Below the pieces are notes generated by a model. The model was not told where the DNA came from, ran no database searches, and saw only the letters and a list, made by a program, of their open reading frames with translations. From positions 43,586,001-43,650,000 of the forward strand of contig OX485804.1 in assembly GCA_950295325.1 (NCBI GenBank): a DNA stretch of 64,000 nucleotides, given 5' to 3'. This document shows, piece by piece, positions 12,101 through 25,310 of the stretch. The position numbers and the translations under genes were made by a program. Source of the DNA: Polytrichum commune (Eukaryota > Streptophyta > Polytrichopsida > Polytrichales > Polytrichaceae). Numbering within the stretch: the stretch's first letter is position 1; every line of letters starts with the position of its first letter.

Positions 12101-15017
12101 CAGCCAAATGTTTTAAGAAATCATTCGCAATTATAATACATAAGACAATGTCTTGGTATAGCCAATGTTAGTAAAATACCAAGCAGCTTGTGAGTCCGTT
12201 TGCGTTCCAAATTCGAGTACCTGCATATTCTTTCTCAGCAATCATTTGTCCCATGGCACGTAGGTGGTCGTGCATTTGCAAAATTTCATCACCAACACCA
12301 TCAATTTCTATGGTAACCAATGCCCGATGGACCAAATTCTCCAATGCGGAAATTGGAGGGATGTTGTTATCGGTCCATATGCGTAGGGCTCTTTCTTTTG
12401 ACATGCCACTAGGATACACATCTCCACCGAAGAAGCAAGCAATGTCCAAAAACATATTTTTCTCTTCTTGAGTTAAACCATCATCGAAGCTTACTCTCAA
12501 GGTATTCCATATCTCATCATCCTCCCCGTCCAAATTTCTTCCCCTTTTCATCCTTTGCAATGCGCGTTCCCAACTTCGCAACTTTCCTTTTCCACGTAAG
12601 TATGCCCCCACAACTTTCAAACTCAAAGGCAAGCCCTTGCAAGCTTCAACAATTATGTCATGTATATCATTGAATTGTGGTGACAAATGAGATGTTTCCC
12701 AAGAAGAATGAATGTTGAAGAGAGTTTTTGCTGCATCATCACCTAACCTGCTCACATCAAGTCTTGTACCACTCGCCCTCACACGATTTCTAATTGCACC
12801 CCAATCACGAGTTGTTATAATAAGTGTGGAGCCCTTGCTCCGATCTAAGACGACCTTTGGTATAATATCATCCACTTGAGCTCCATCCTTAACATCGTCC
12901 AAGATCAAAAGGACTTTCTTTTCGTCCAACAATTCTTCCATCAATTTGTGCGCATGCAATAAATTCTGGGCTTCTTTGTGCACGCCAGATCTTGATAAAA
13001 TTTCACGTAGAATATCAAGCGGACTCCTACGTTTTAATTGCCCGACAAAGCATGAAGCATCATATGTGAACTTCACATCATCAAATACGGCCTTTGCCAA
13101 TGTGGTCTTCCCTACCCCACCCATACCGACAATACCCAAGGTATTCACATCTCTGAGGTGATCTTTCACTCTTTCAAGGTTGTTCTCGAGACCAACCACC
13201 GTTGGATCATTGAGTAATGTTCCATCAAAAACTTGTATGTACAACATATAAATATGTCAATAAACAATATCATACCTTACCACCAAAAATACATGTTCAA
13301 CTTCAAACATCCACAATAATAAATCAAAAGCAATTAGTAAATTGATAATAACTTGAATAGTGAGCGCATTGTAATGGAAGTGGCATTTACCTTCTCACTA
13401 CCGTGATTCGTTTCTTTTTTGCAACCTTTCGATGTTGTTGACATCTTTTGGAAAAGATTCCTAACTCCATAAAATTGCGGAACCATGTCATTCAAAGATG
13501 ACCCCTTCATGAACATTTTCTTCAAGCCTATAAGTCTCTTGCAAATATCAAAGAATGTTGGCCTTTGTAAGGGATCCTCCCTCCAACATTCCTCGATCAA
13601 TTTGGTAAGCTCCCCACAATTGATAGGTAGCTCCGGCCTTTCACCCTTCTTTATTTTTTGAAGAATTTCTTTCATACTATGTGTGCGATGAAATGGTACC
13701 TTCTGGGAAAGGATCTCTGAACATGTCATAGCAAAAGACCATACATCCGCTTGGAAAGGACATGCCATACAAACTAGGCTTTTGTCCATTTCCTCAAGTG
13801 CCATATACCTTGGTGTACCCACAATAAAATTATCCTTTCCTGTTTGCGGTTTGGTTTGAACTTCCAATTTGGAAGTGCCATAATCAATCAATTTGACATT
13901 ACAATGATAAGGATTTGTATCCTTTGCGCCATCAATGGTCATGGAGCTCAAAAGCACATTGTCTGGCTTCAAGTCAAGATGGGCAACATGCATGTCATGA
14001 AGATACCACATGCCTCTTCCAATTTGAAGCATAACATCAATTGCAACAACGTATGGTAAGAATGTCTTATTGCCCTTCTCCAACATTTTTGTCAAACTCG
14101 TGTCCATCAACTCCGTCACCAAATGTAACTCCTTACGATCTTCGTCTATTCCACAACAAAAGTATTTGATGAGGTTTGGGTGGCTCAAGCCTGCCAAAAT
14201 CCCAACTTCTTTGCGAAAACCAGAACAATCCTCTAGAACCTTCACCGTTTTTGTTGCACTTGGTAATCCCAACCATTTTGACTTGTACACTGATCCACAA
14301 GCACCAACACCTAGTAGTTCTTCGAGCGCAGGTTTTGGAAAGTCTTTAGGTATTTCCAAAGCATCCAATTCTCTGCCTTCTACTTGTTGCAAGTCACATT
14401 TCAATCTCTTCAACAAATGCTTTGCTAATCTATATTCTTCGGAGTCCTCAAGCGCACTTTCAAGTTTATTCTGCAAGTCTTGTTCATCGCCTTCAACTTC
14501 CTTCAAAGTAGCCACATTCAAATCCTTACACATTGTGTAGTTTTGTGGATTTGGATGGTTTGTCAAGTATATCTCGTGCACTCCCTCCCAACAACACTCC
14601 ATGTCAAATACGAGTTCCCGAAAGGCCTCTTTGTTGTTTAATTGGAAAAGAGCTACACGGCACCAATCTCCACTCCCACATTCATACACCAATGCTCCCC
14701 CTTTTTGTATGATATGATGTAACTCCATCACCACAACCCTAACTTCGATGGATTGCTCGATGGATAATACTATGCATGGTTGTAGAAAGTTTGGTGACAA
14801 GACTTGTGCATTGTCGCTTATTCAACACATCATCTCGTCGGAGAATAGTTTGCATTTTGATCATTTCTTTTGCTTTCCATTGCAAAAACTCCGAAAACTC
14901 ACATTGATGTGGTGTCTTTTTGTCAACAAGTGTCAAGAAGTATACGAAGCAAGTGATGATGAACCGCCACAACATTGACAGTTGCTTCACCAATAATTGC
15001 CGCAGCTCGATGGCCAT
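9108..15017 (-). pseudogene. Protein kinase-NB-ARC-LRR (PNL-type) immune receptor, probably disabled
   Basis: A host-type NLR immune receptor, which senses pathogens inside the cell. Proposed exons are 15017-13402, 13231-12180 and 11942-9108; junction phases agree (1 and 0). The helical N-terminus is followed by a kinase domain with glycine loop GVGACGSVY, beta-3 lysine in TVKVL, catalytic loop HLDLKPDN (so non-RD), DYG instead of DFG, and MALEE instead of APE. The NB-ARC exon has P-loop GMGGVGKTT, LLILDDV, STLIITTRD, GLPLSLKV, FLDIACFF and an intact MHD in QMHDHL. Then come 34 LRRs. Lesions: the reading frame changes between the first ATG segment (15017 to about 14760) and the kinase frame (from about 14800), and TAG at 9366-9368 interrupts LRR 32 exactly at the Gln of LDLQGC. 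The last 20 residues derive from CACTA-like DNA. This domain order is characteristic of mosses. A start at the internal MEL near 14730 could bypass the frameshift. Confidence 0.85.
9171..11618 (-). repeat. 34 tandem 72-bp units encoding 24-residue LRRs
   Basis: The array encodes 34 consecutive units of the form LxxLxLxxCxSLTTIPEGLGNLSS, each 72 bp, with no length variation between units. Most variable positions are the solvent-exposed residues around the GC/WC of each unit, while the TIPEGLGNLSS half is nearly constant. This pattern suggests recent duplication or concerted evolution. Unit 32 carries the TAG stop. It also produces long antisense open frames on the plus strand, which are shadows. 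Confidence 0.95.
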
Positions 15018-18000
15018 GACGGAATCAAACCTACATTTTACATCAATTTTGCCAACATTTCAATCTATGACTTTGTAAACATACACAAAACCCATACTCC
15101 CAATTTTACTTAGCACAAACAATTATCTTAAACACCTCTGCAAATCACAAGTTGCAAAACTTATTCTACTTGAGAATTCTTGATCTAGGTGAGCCCTGAA
15201 ATTTCCAAAAAAGATGGACAATGGGCCAACAAAAATTAAAAAAACCCTCTAAAGAGCATGTTTCATTTGTTCTCCTGGGCTAATTATGCTCGTAATTAAA
15301 TCTTTGTTCTTTCTAATTCTCCCAACATTAATAACATGGCCACATGTTTTTGTGTGAGCTCACTTATATTGCTCAGGGAAATGTTTTTGTGGGAATTCCC
15401 ATGCAATTCAAAAACTCATGGTATGCATCACTAATCATGAACAATGACTAACATAGGAAATCCAATGAGTAACGTAGGCAACCTCCTCGTACAAGTGATA
15501 GAACATGGTATTAGATCCTATTTTCATCTACTGTGGTGAAGTTACAAGACTCAAGTATTTTGCAAGCACAAAATGCAAAGATTACATTAAAACATTCAAA
15601 CAATAAGCCATATATGTTGATTTCAATACCGATTGCATTATCGATTCTTATCATAGAGGATGCCCTATAGAGTTCCATCGAAGATATAAGCAAACAAGTT
15701 GCTATACATGCAGCTTAGCCTAATGAATTTGGTTGCATTTGCTTATATGTTTTTGAACAATAATACGTCAAGTAAAATAGAAATGGAAAAGGAAAGTTCA
15801 TGTCTTGGGGACTTCAAAGAACATTTATCCAAACGTTCGATTTAAGGACAAGGTTATGGACAAAAAAATCATTGAAATTCATTGGTTTTCACTACTGAGG
15901 AGCCAAAAAACATACAAAGCAAAACACACGGTCTAAAACCAGGGATATTGACTGCAAACCTTTGGATGGAAACCACACCCAAACACAAAAAGATAGTTTC
16001 CCTTTTGCAAAATTGCATACTGTTGGAAAAATGAGAAAACATCCTTTTACCATTGCAGGATAGAAAAGACTAAACTATGTGTGAAGATAAAGGATGAGAG
16101 CATCAATGAATCCCTTGTCGCTCCAAAAACAATGATAGTCCAAAGAATGTATATAGATTAAAAGACAGTGATACAAAATATATAGTCCTTCTCGACTTCC
16201 ACCTATGTTGCTATACAAGATTCAACTTCGTACATAACGCCAAAATAATGAGAATGGAAGTAGGAGCTTACATGAATCATGAGGCTAACGAAATTGGGGA
16301 TGTATGGCGTTGGATCGCCATAAGCATATCTCCAACTTGATGCAACAAAAAGCTCTCGATAGACTTGTAGATCCCACACTCCCTACCTCTCCAAATCCTC
16401 CACATCCAGATCGTCTTGCTCTTGAGAAAAGTCATAATTGTTTGCCTCTGCCAAGCTAGGTGTTGAGTCCCGACATGATAGTCAAAATGCAATGGAATCG
16501 GTCAATGTTTGATCAGTAGGAGACGGCAGGGAGGAGCTCTCTTTGAAGCAACCAAAAAACGAAGGCGCAAGTTCGGGCCGAGCCTCACACATTAGGTTCA
16601 GCCCGCTAGCTTCGGAGTACAGTGGTCTTGGATAAAGAGATAAAGTGAGACCGAACTTAAGAAGTTGGTTTGTCACTTAAGTTTAGTTGAAACTTGGTAA
16701 ATAGGGCCACCACATATATGCACCTTCATCTTTCACATGTGCCGCTCTTTCCTCCTCCTCACAAACCCTAAAGTTCGTCACGTCAATTCCCACTACCCAG
16801 ATAATGGTAGGTGTACCAATGTCACCTACTAGATACTTCAAAACATCCGTAACAATCGGGATTTACTTAAACCCAACCCGCATCCCTTACACCAAATTGA
16901 ACCTCATCTAACCACCTTAACCGCCCACTCTAATGCTCTCAATGGCATGAATCAAACTTCAAGAGATTGCTAGTTTAACACGAAATGATGCAACATCACC
17001 ATGTACGACAACTAGGTATTTTGAAAACTCAATCACAAAACTCAACGACCCTTATCTCTAAACCCACACCAAAAACCTAATGAAATCCACATACATAATG
17101 ACGTAAAATACTGCACATGCATGATTCTAAACAAAAGAAAGCTAGACCACCAATAACCAAAGCGTTCAACTTATCAGGCTCCGCTAGTTGAGATCCAACA
17201 CTTGATTTCCACAACCGTCATGAACATTCAAGTGGAACTCATAAGCACTAGATTCGAACTAGGAAAACTAAATGGATGGCGATTCACTACATCCCCTCCA
17301 ACAGGTTTACAGTAGAGGAGCATGGCTATGGCTTTATTCCACCTTTGAAGGTACTCTATTACCATTGCCCGATCGCAGAGGTCACCTTATTCCTTAACAA
17401 ACCCGTAAGTCGTCCAAAATTGCAACTACAACATCAAGTTTGTCTGTATGCTCTATGCCTCTGCCACAGACTGTGTAAATTGCACAAGTACTTGAACAAC
17501 GACAGGTCTCGTCTATCATTTCGCACAACACGTCAACAAGCTTGTCTCACACATGAAACCCTCCCACCCATGAGCACAAAGCGAGATCCAGAGCAGAAGG
17601 CAGAATCTGCGTTCTCTGTGAAGCTTCAGTTGGAAGTGCTCACTTTAGTTGCACAAGATGGATCCGGCAATGCGGACAGCAGGCACTTGGAAGTTGGAAG
17701 TTTAGATAATTACAACATCACTTGGGAAGGAGAGCGCACTCCACCACATGCGGTGTCTGGAGGGTGATTCGCAAGCCATGAGGGAGGAGTTCTAACTTAA
17801 GTACAGTAGCAAAGCTAACTTCCGGACACAACTACACTACTAAATATGATATTTAGCACTACACTGCAGTTTTCAATTTGTATTGAGCAAGACAATTAGA
17901 ATTGATGGCACTTAATCTTGTATTCAGTGTGGTAGTCGGAGGATGGTAGATGCAACTAGGCCTGCAGACAACTGTTCCCCCACTCGGTGCCTTGGGACAT

Positions 18001-18032
18001 GATCAGTAAACTCCGATTTCTAAGAGTTTTTC
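15018..18032. other. No gene recognised
   Basis: Upstream of the NLR start the DNA is AT-rich, with only short frames. A 163-codon plus frame at 17276-17767 lacks any family resemblance and was not called. The NLR promoter should lie just above 15017, but I see no clear TATA box I would defend. Confidence 0.4.
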
Positions 18033-18195
18033 GCGGCCCTCCTTGCACAACAACCACAATTCCCGCATACACGTGATTAAATATGTATAAGTTACGCAAT
18101 CACGTAGTTCACTACATTACTCAATCATGTGGGTCCGTTCCAATGACCCCGGACTATGTCAATTGGATTCCATGGGTCCCCGGACAAAGTGGATG
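18033..18195 (+). repeat. Direct repeat flanking repeat B, copy 1
   Basis: Starts GCGGCCCTCCTTGCAC and includes TATGTCAATTGGATTCCATG. It matches 22561-22730 in the same orientation with moderate divergence. The two copies bracket repeat B and might be old ends of a larger element; this is inference. Confidence 0.6.
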
Positions 18196-19243
18196 TATTC
18201 TATTATTATATGTACATTTGGGATGAGCTTCCAAATTTGGGTGGAGTTATACTCTTGGCACTATGTGCAAGGTTCACTGTTCATCCCAATAGTATTCGCA
18301 AGAGGCATTGTTCATCTCAATATTATCCACTAAAATTACTATTCATAGTTGAGCTATCATTGAAAATATCGACACTATTCACAATATAATTAATATTCAA
18401 ATTGGCACTATTCATGTTGACACTATACGTTATTCGGTCCGGCTCTAGTTTCTTCCTAAGTTTTTATGTTTCTTCCCATTAAGGTAAGATAGTCGAGGTC
18501 CATTGTTCGATGATAAATATAGAATGGAATACAACCATGCAGTTGAATAATGGGCAATTAGGAGTTTTTGCATGATCTAATTTTGACCCAAGAAATGTTA
18601 CATGGGTAATGAGGCAACCTATACACAAAGGCAACCTTATTGCACATATCAATGTGCACAAAATAGTCTTACTAGTGTGGGTGGAGAATTAGAATGGAAA
18701 TAATAAGTATGGGCCACTCTAATTGTCTTGCAGGGTTGGAAATAATGTGGGTCCACCTCCGCCACACCAGGAATCACTACTATGGAAAGGTGGGTCAAGG
18801 GGACACCGGAATGACATTTAGATGACAACCTTCTAGCCAATCTAATGCCCCCTCCCCACCTGACTTTAGCTAAGCCTAACAATTGGTTCTAAAAACACGG
18901 CCTTCACACCATGGACATTATCTAGTGCCGAGCCTAGTTGGCAAATGACGTGGCAAGGTTTAAAAGTGGAGGTTCTAAGCCTCAAACACTGACCCTCCCA
19001 TCGGTACCTAGACATGAGGCAAGAATGTAGGACCTTTAAAAGTGTGGCCTCCCGCCCTTGTGATGGGTTGCTCTTAGTCTTAACTATGAGGGACTGAGGA
19101 GCTTCATTAACAAAAACAAATGGTAAGATGGATGAATAGTAAGACATTTGGGGATGGGACAAAAACTATCCAACATTCATTGCTTGGTAGATAAAACAAT
19201 GACCGTGTGTGAAAGGTACGTAACTAAAAGCTACTTTACAATC

Positions 19244-20739
19244 TGTCACCAAAAGTACTCCACCTTTCGATTTCGTCCTAGCCCGAGTGGAATAGTATTG
19301 ATGACACTTAGCAAACTCCTTCCTTAGTAACTCAATGTATCATTCCAATATGCCTTTGGAAAATACTCAACGTTAATGACTTATGATTTAGCCCCAAGGC
19401 TACATCCAGAACAAATTTCAGAATAGTGTAACTTTTCCATTACTTCTTGAAATGTCCTGAAATTTTATCGGTAACTAGGGAGACAAAGCAAAAAAATCTC
19501 ACCAATTTGTGAGCCTATCCCATTTTCTGTCGGACAGTTATGACCATTTTAGTATGTCAGTCTACCCAGATTTCAGAATGTCATAACTTCCTCCCACGGG
19601 CTCCAAAGAACTTCAAATTTTGGAAGAAATCACAAAAACTAATTGTTTATGACCCCCTGAAATTCAAACTATTTTCATTTTCTGCCAAAACGTTATGGCC
19701 TTTTTAGTCTGCAACTCTTGAAAACACTTCAGAATGATATATATCCTTCTCATCTACTCGGAATGACTTGAAATTTGTACCACAACTAGGAAACCTAAGA
19801 ACAAAGCATCCCTCTATATTTCATGCGTTTCCAAGCCTTTGTCGAAGAGTTATGCCCATTTCAGCTCGAAAATGTAAGCAAAGTTCAGAATGTCATAACT
19901 GCTGCTCGAGTACTCCAAACATCCTCAGATTTTGACCATGTTCATATAAACAAGTTGTTTACTAATCCTCTAAATTTCAACGAAGTATCTTCTTCTGCTT
20001 GGAAGTTATGCCCCTTACAACCTAGACTATTCAAAAGACCCTCTCATTTACCAACTCGTGTTCCGACAACGTGTCACCAAAAGTACTCCACCCTTCGATT
20101 CCCTCCTAGCCCCAGTGGAATAGTTATGATGACACTTAGCAAACACATATACCCAAGAAATATGAACTCAAGTATTACAACTTGAAGCCATAAATTATCT
20201 TAAAATCATTCACACCCAAACTAATGCTAATAAGAGGTCAAGCCCTCTTCAAGGCCAACTAGCCTTGGCTCCTAACTTCAAAACCATGCACACACATGTG
20301 CTCCTATCTTGTTTCCATACACCCACACTTATAACACGTGGGGTGCCAATGAGCACGAAGGAAAGAGAGGATGACTGAGTTTGAGGGATTATATAGTGAG
20401 TTTGAGGGGGTGAGCACCCTCAAGGCTCACGATAAGCCTTCGAAATCTCCTCCTACTTTGTAGACTCTCATCTTATCTCCTAAGCCTTCCTCCCTCAAAT
20501 GATCAACAAAGATCCTAATTCAAACATTTAACTAACCTTGGCTTTCTACCTACCACACTTTACCACGGTATGTCCTCATACTACTTAAATCCACTCCACA
20601 CAAGCCTAATGCTTCAAACTTAGCTTTCTTCAAGCTTCAGTCTTTTTATATTTTTGTGAATAATCATAAATCAACAAAACACCACTTGTAATATTTTACA
20701 AGTGTTAACAACACATGTGGGCATCAATTTGGGCTCACA
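19244..20739. mobile_element. Solo LTR (1496 bp) with CAATC target duplication
   Basis: The insertion begins TGTCACCAAAAGTAC and ends GGGCTCACA, giving the TG...CA ends of an LTR. It is flanked by CAATC at 19239-19243 and 20740-20744. The inverted copy of repeat B (about 63255) has the uninterrupted site TTTACAATCTCTGG. There is no internal retroelement region, so it is a solo LTR left by LTR-LTR recombination. It contains an internal direct repeat (19246 and about 20073, GTCACCAAAAGTACTCCACC) and several CAGAATGTCATAAC-like units. Confidence 0.88.
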
Positions 20740-21227
20740 CAATCTCCGAAGCAAGTTCTTGTAGGTGCATTGGGATAGCCGGACGCCTCCGCTATAACCA
20801 AGGGGGCTTTACCCGATTTTTAGGAGAGACTTTGGTTATTTGGTAAAGTCGGGTGGGGAGGGGGCATAACAAATATTAGATTGAAGTGGGGGTGGCGTTG
20901 GCCATGTCAAACCCATGTCATCTTGGACGCGGTCTGTTGCCAAGGTGAGGATAAGTTTACGCTCAAATCATGGTGCATTAATCCAAGTTAAGAGGACTAC
21001 AAGGCCGATAAGTGTGAGAATCTTTACACATTCCTATGAGCACTTGTCCAGGCCGTTGTTTTTCCATTCACTATGGACAAACCTATTTCAACCAACAAGT
21101 ATTCTTCAAAACTCACAATTACCTTTGACAGTAACTTGCATAGAGCTTAAAAAAATTGACCACTCGTCAGGTAACACGATCATGCGTTGATACATGTCTC
21201 CCTCGGGTAAAAACATTCACTATATAT

Positions 21228-21428
21228 GATATTTATTGTCACTTGTTGTTTGGAATTGTGCAATATATGCTATATCTCTCCATTGCTAATGTAGCTTTCT
21301 ACCAAGTAAAGTTGTTACTGTTCTGTAATGTCCAAACCACCAATTTGACATTTGTTAGTAAAGTATGGAATATACAGTAAATAGATATAGCATTGCATGA
21401 TTCCAAATAGTAAGTGACACCAAATATC
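21228..21428. mobile_element. 200-bp MITE, copy in left repeat B
   Basis: Ends are GATATTTATTGTCACTTGTT and its mirror AGTAAGTGACACCAAATATC, giving inverted repeats of roughly 35 bp. It is non-coding. Relatives lie at 55997-56191 and 62556-62756. Confidence 0.65.
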
Positions 21429-21966
21429 ATATTTAGTGCAGTAATCGCTTGCATCCGGTGTTGAGGGTTGTCATTTCCTTCCTTGCAAGCGCCAGCCCGA
21501 CTGTTTGCATCAAGTTGTGTGCAGAAAACGAAGCCACACTGCATTTACACATGGATATTGTACTTATAAGTGGCTGTATCCAGGTATAAACACGCAGAAC
21601 ACATATTTCCTTCCATCCATGCAAGAGACCGAATCCGCAATACACAGCATGCACCATAAGTTAAGCACATAACTTATTATATAGTTCACATCGATAATGC
21701 AATCCATGTAGGGGTGGTGGATGTAGGTTATAAAGGTCAATGATGGCCTCCAGTCCATGGGCATAAGATGATGACGAGGACAATCCACAAACTTCCAAAA
21801 GGCATATTCCCTCTTTCAATCCGATCCGAATTAATTCAACATCCTCCACCCAATGTTTTGCTGTGCATTCATATGGTGGCATCGTACGTATCGTTTTTAT
21901 TTACTGGCATGGTGAACAAGTTTTGTGCCCTAATTACGTAGAAGTGTTTCTAAGCTTCACCACTAC

Positions 21967-24900
21967 AGAACGTAAGTGCTTAGGATATTTAAAATGAACC
22001 ACAACGTACGTAGTTTTCTTGGTGAAATGTTGAATACATATGTCACATGTCAACTTCAACAGGCTAGTTGCACGTTGGAACCATGTGTTAAAATTTGCTC
22101 TACCAGTTAGGGTCCTACTATGATTTTGAACCTAATAGTGAAGTTTTCTGCATCTTTCACTTCATCGTTTACTATTACATATTTAGAAACGGTTATTTCT
22201 TTGTTTTGGAGATTCTAGTTCATTTTCCACATCGAATGGATCTTAACACTTCTTACTATCTGCAAAATCTTGGTGAACATGGGCATGCTGAATCGATAAG
22301 TTATTGCACTTATAGAGTGTGAAATACTTCCACACAAAATAGTTGTGGGTGAATGAAGCATCACTAACTTAGACATGTGGGTCATGTTGAATGTCCTTAC
22401 TATTTATTTGATGCCAGATACTCCAACTGAATTTTTGTTCATTATATAGACCCACATGGAGACATAGACAGTGAAGAAGGCCAACATAATAAAGCGGAGC
22501 ATAGGAAGAGTTCCAGCAAAAAAATGTAATCCATAAAATTGTACAACGAGATAATTGGAGGCGGCCCTCCTTGCACGGCAACCACAATTGCAGCATTGAC
22601 TTGATTGAGTATGTATAAGATATTCAATCATGTAGTCAAATAACATTATTCATCCATGTGGGGTCGGTTTCATGACTATGGAGTATGTCAATTGCATTCC
22701 ATGGGCCCTTGAACAAAGTGGGAATATTCATTTATTATTCACATATTCAAAATAAAGTCTCTCTTTGATTATATGATTGTTATTACACTTCCTATTTAAA
22801 GCCAATTATTTTCTTATTTGTGGTTAGGCATAACTCAACTTCTATCATTTTATTTTGACATCAATAGACTTTGAAATTTTGACTTGATTGAAAGTTGCTG
22901 GAAACAGTGGTCCAATGGATCTTGATTTATTGAAAATAGATGAGGTCTCTTGATGGGCTCAAGGTTTGAACGTTAGAGAATTTTATATTGTTTAGGACAT
23001 AAGATGATTAATGAATAAATCTAATAGATATTTCATTACAAAATGTGAAGTTTTATTATAAAATGTTTGGCACTATAGGTCTTTGAAATGGGACGCACTT
23101 CCTCAGCAAAACCAAACCTCTTTAATATTGTATAGGCCAAGAATGGATGTAGGAAAAGAAAGTGACATTCCCATAAGCATAGGTCTCACATCAAACGAAA
23201 TCCTACCTCCAAGATTGTCGCGCACCTTTCCATCATGAGTGCCCAAAACACCATGGGCACAAGGGGGATCCCAGAGTGACACCTGGGACTTGTGGCGCCG
23301 TTGATGAGAGAGCCCAAGTGATTGATTCTAGTATGGGTGAGGGCCTCGGGCGTTGGGAACGTCTCCTACCCATGGAGACTAGGAGTCATGAGGATAAGGC
23401 CATCAATTATGCGTAGCTTATGGCGTGCAAATTCTAGAATGCTCAAGAACAGCTCAATCGGAGGTGTGTGCTAGGAGATATGGCAATTTGAGTGGGTTGG
23501 TGTCTCGGGACAGCGCCGTGGTACAACAGTGGCCTGGAAGTGGCTCCCGGTACTGCCAAGGTTTGAAGGCATAACTTCCTTGATACTTGCTTGAATGGGG
23601 CAACTGAGGAGTCCCTTATCATCTACGTGAAATATAGATGACAATGGAGTGGTCACATGTAAGCATCAGAGGTCATCTAAGGAAGTTATGGTGTTTTGAA
23701 GCTATTGGGGCTTCTAGCCCCAGCGGCTAAAGAAAAATGTCTACTTGGCCCCAACTCTTGGTAGAGAGACAAAAGGTTTCTTGACGGTGGGTTAGGGGCC
23801 CTACCCAAAGTCCTAGAGGCTTATATCAGTGAGGTGGCGTGGCCGGCCAAACCCACCCAAGGCCGAACGGCACGACCTCCACATGCATTAGCCCAACATG
23901 GGGCATAGTTGCCTAGTATGGTTCGGGTTGTTCTAGTGTTGCTCCGACAACGTGATTATCAACTAAAAATTGAACTTTCATGGATGGAGGTGCACATCTA
24001 AGCATTGGTTATCGATTAAGTGGTGACCCCCAAATGCAAGTGTAGGAGGGTTGGTTCCCCTCCTATGAACTAAAAGGTTTGCGGTATGGGGAGCTGACCA
24101 TTTGCATGGTGGAATGCAAAGGGTTAGTGCTCGTGACCCTTGCTAGAAATGAAATTGGCCAAAATTGTTAACGGGGCTAGCAAGGGTTGCGACAAAGATG
24201 CACAAGAGATGCCTTTGATCTTCTGACTAGGAATTAACTAGAGACTCTTATAGAACACCATAGCATAGCATAGTATAACGATCTATGTATTTTTTTCCTC
24301 CCTTCAACTCACATTTTCCTTATTGTTTCTTGTTGTTTTAGCATATAGATGATTGCTAACACCAATTCTCTATCTACGAAGAGAAAATTAATATATAGAG
24401 ATGCTCCTCCCCACTTAAATGGTTATCATCCAATGCACTTATTTTTATTAAAAAAATATCAACTAATTGATAATAAGCCAGGCTTTGTATTCTTGTGTGT
24501 CACATGTATTTTCTCTTCTTACATAGACCGACTTGAGTGGTCTGTAGAAATCCAAAAGGATATGAAGGCTCCTAGAGTCACTTGCGAAACATTGGAGCCA
24601 TTGATTGGTATGGAGGAGTCTGATGGAGAGAGGACCCTTGTTGAGGACATGGAGGCCCAAAGACAAAGGCCCGGGGTGTATGTGTCCCATTAAACGATGT
24701 ATGTGTCTACAAATTGACGCTCAAATTATGGATGCATTGTCATGATTCATACCTGCTCCCTCAAACAATCACAAAACTCCAATTTGAGGTGGATCATGTA
24801 GGTAGTGAAGATGGACATGAATGTAGTATGGAAATTGCCTCAATATGTGAGTTATTTGTGATGCAGGCAGTTGGGCAATGAGGGTTGAGGTGGGCCTTTA

Positions 24901-25305
24901 GACATACCTCATACTTTTTGGATATGCAAAACCTATTTTTTGTTGCTCCATTATGTTGTTGGTACACTTGCAATTGAGCTTCATTTTTGTAACCTAGGCA
25001 CCAAGTTGTTTGTCACTCCAAGTGTTATATGTATGACAAACTTTGTATGTGAGATGTAGTTGTTGCATCATATGTCCGATAAGCAGCAATAATGTACATG
25101 ATGCATACATAATGTAGGGGTTATGTTGTGTGATAGTGCAATCTATGCATATACATGTAGTGTAGTACTAGTATCATACGATTGTGGGGTACACCCACAA
25201 AATACAATACCATTTGATTAAGTAACATACAAATTAGTTGGGAAATCTGAGGTAAGTGTTCCGTGGGAATTACATGAATGGGAGCAATTCCGAAGTTAAT
25301 GGTCG
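21967..25305. other. No gene recognised
   Basis: Apart from the direct repeat at 22561-22730, the interval holds only short unremarkable frames. The part about 23100-24200 is more GC-rich and may be an old TE fragment, but I see no motif that identifies it. Confidence 0.4.
22561..22730 (+). repeat. Direct repeat flanking repeat B, copy 2
   Basis: Counterpart of 18033-18195 (GCGGCCCTCCTTGCACGGCA, later CAATTGCATTCCATGGGCCC). Same orientation, moderately diverged. Confidence 0.6.
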
Positions 25306-25310
25306 GAGTA

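Larger units (their letters stand above)
18495..21966. repeat. Repeat B, left copy (inverted relative to about 62045-64000)
   Basis: The DNA matches the right end of the window in inverted orientation: 18495-19243 with about 63255-64000, and 20740-21966 with about 62045-63255. The left copy differs by a 1.5-kb solo LTR (19244-20739). A small MITE (21228-21428) lies in both copies. A 73-residue frame (MPPYECTAKHWV...) is open in both copies but carries amino-acid changes and no family match, so it was not called a gene. The inner end is near CCACTACAGAACG. Parent family unrecognised. Confidence 0.85.

Noticed and set aside
17276-17767. 163-codon plus-strand frame
   Set aside because: No family resemblance, no splice or promoter support, AT-rich surroundings.
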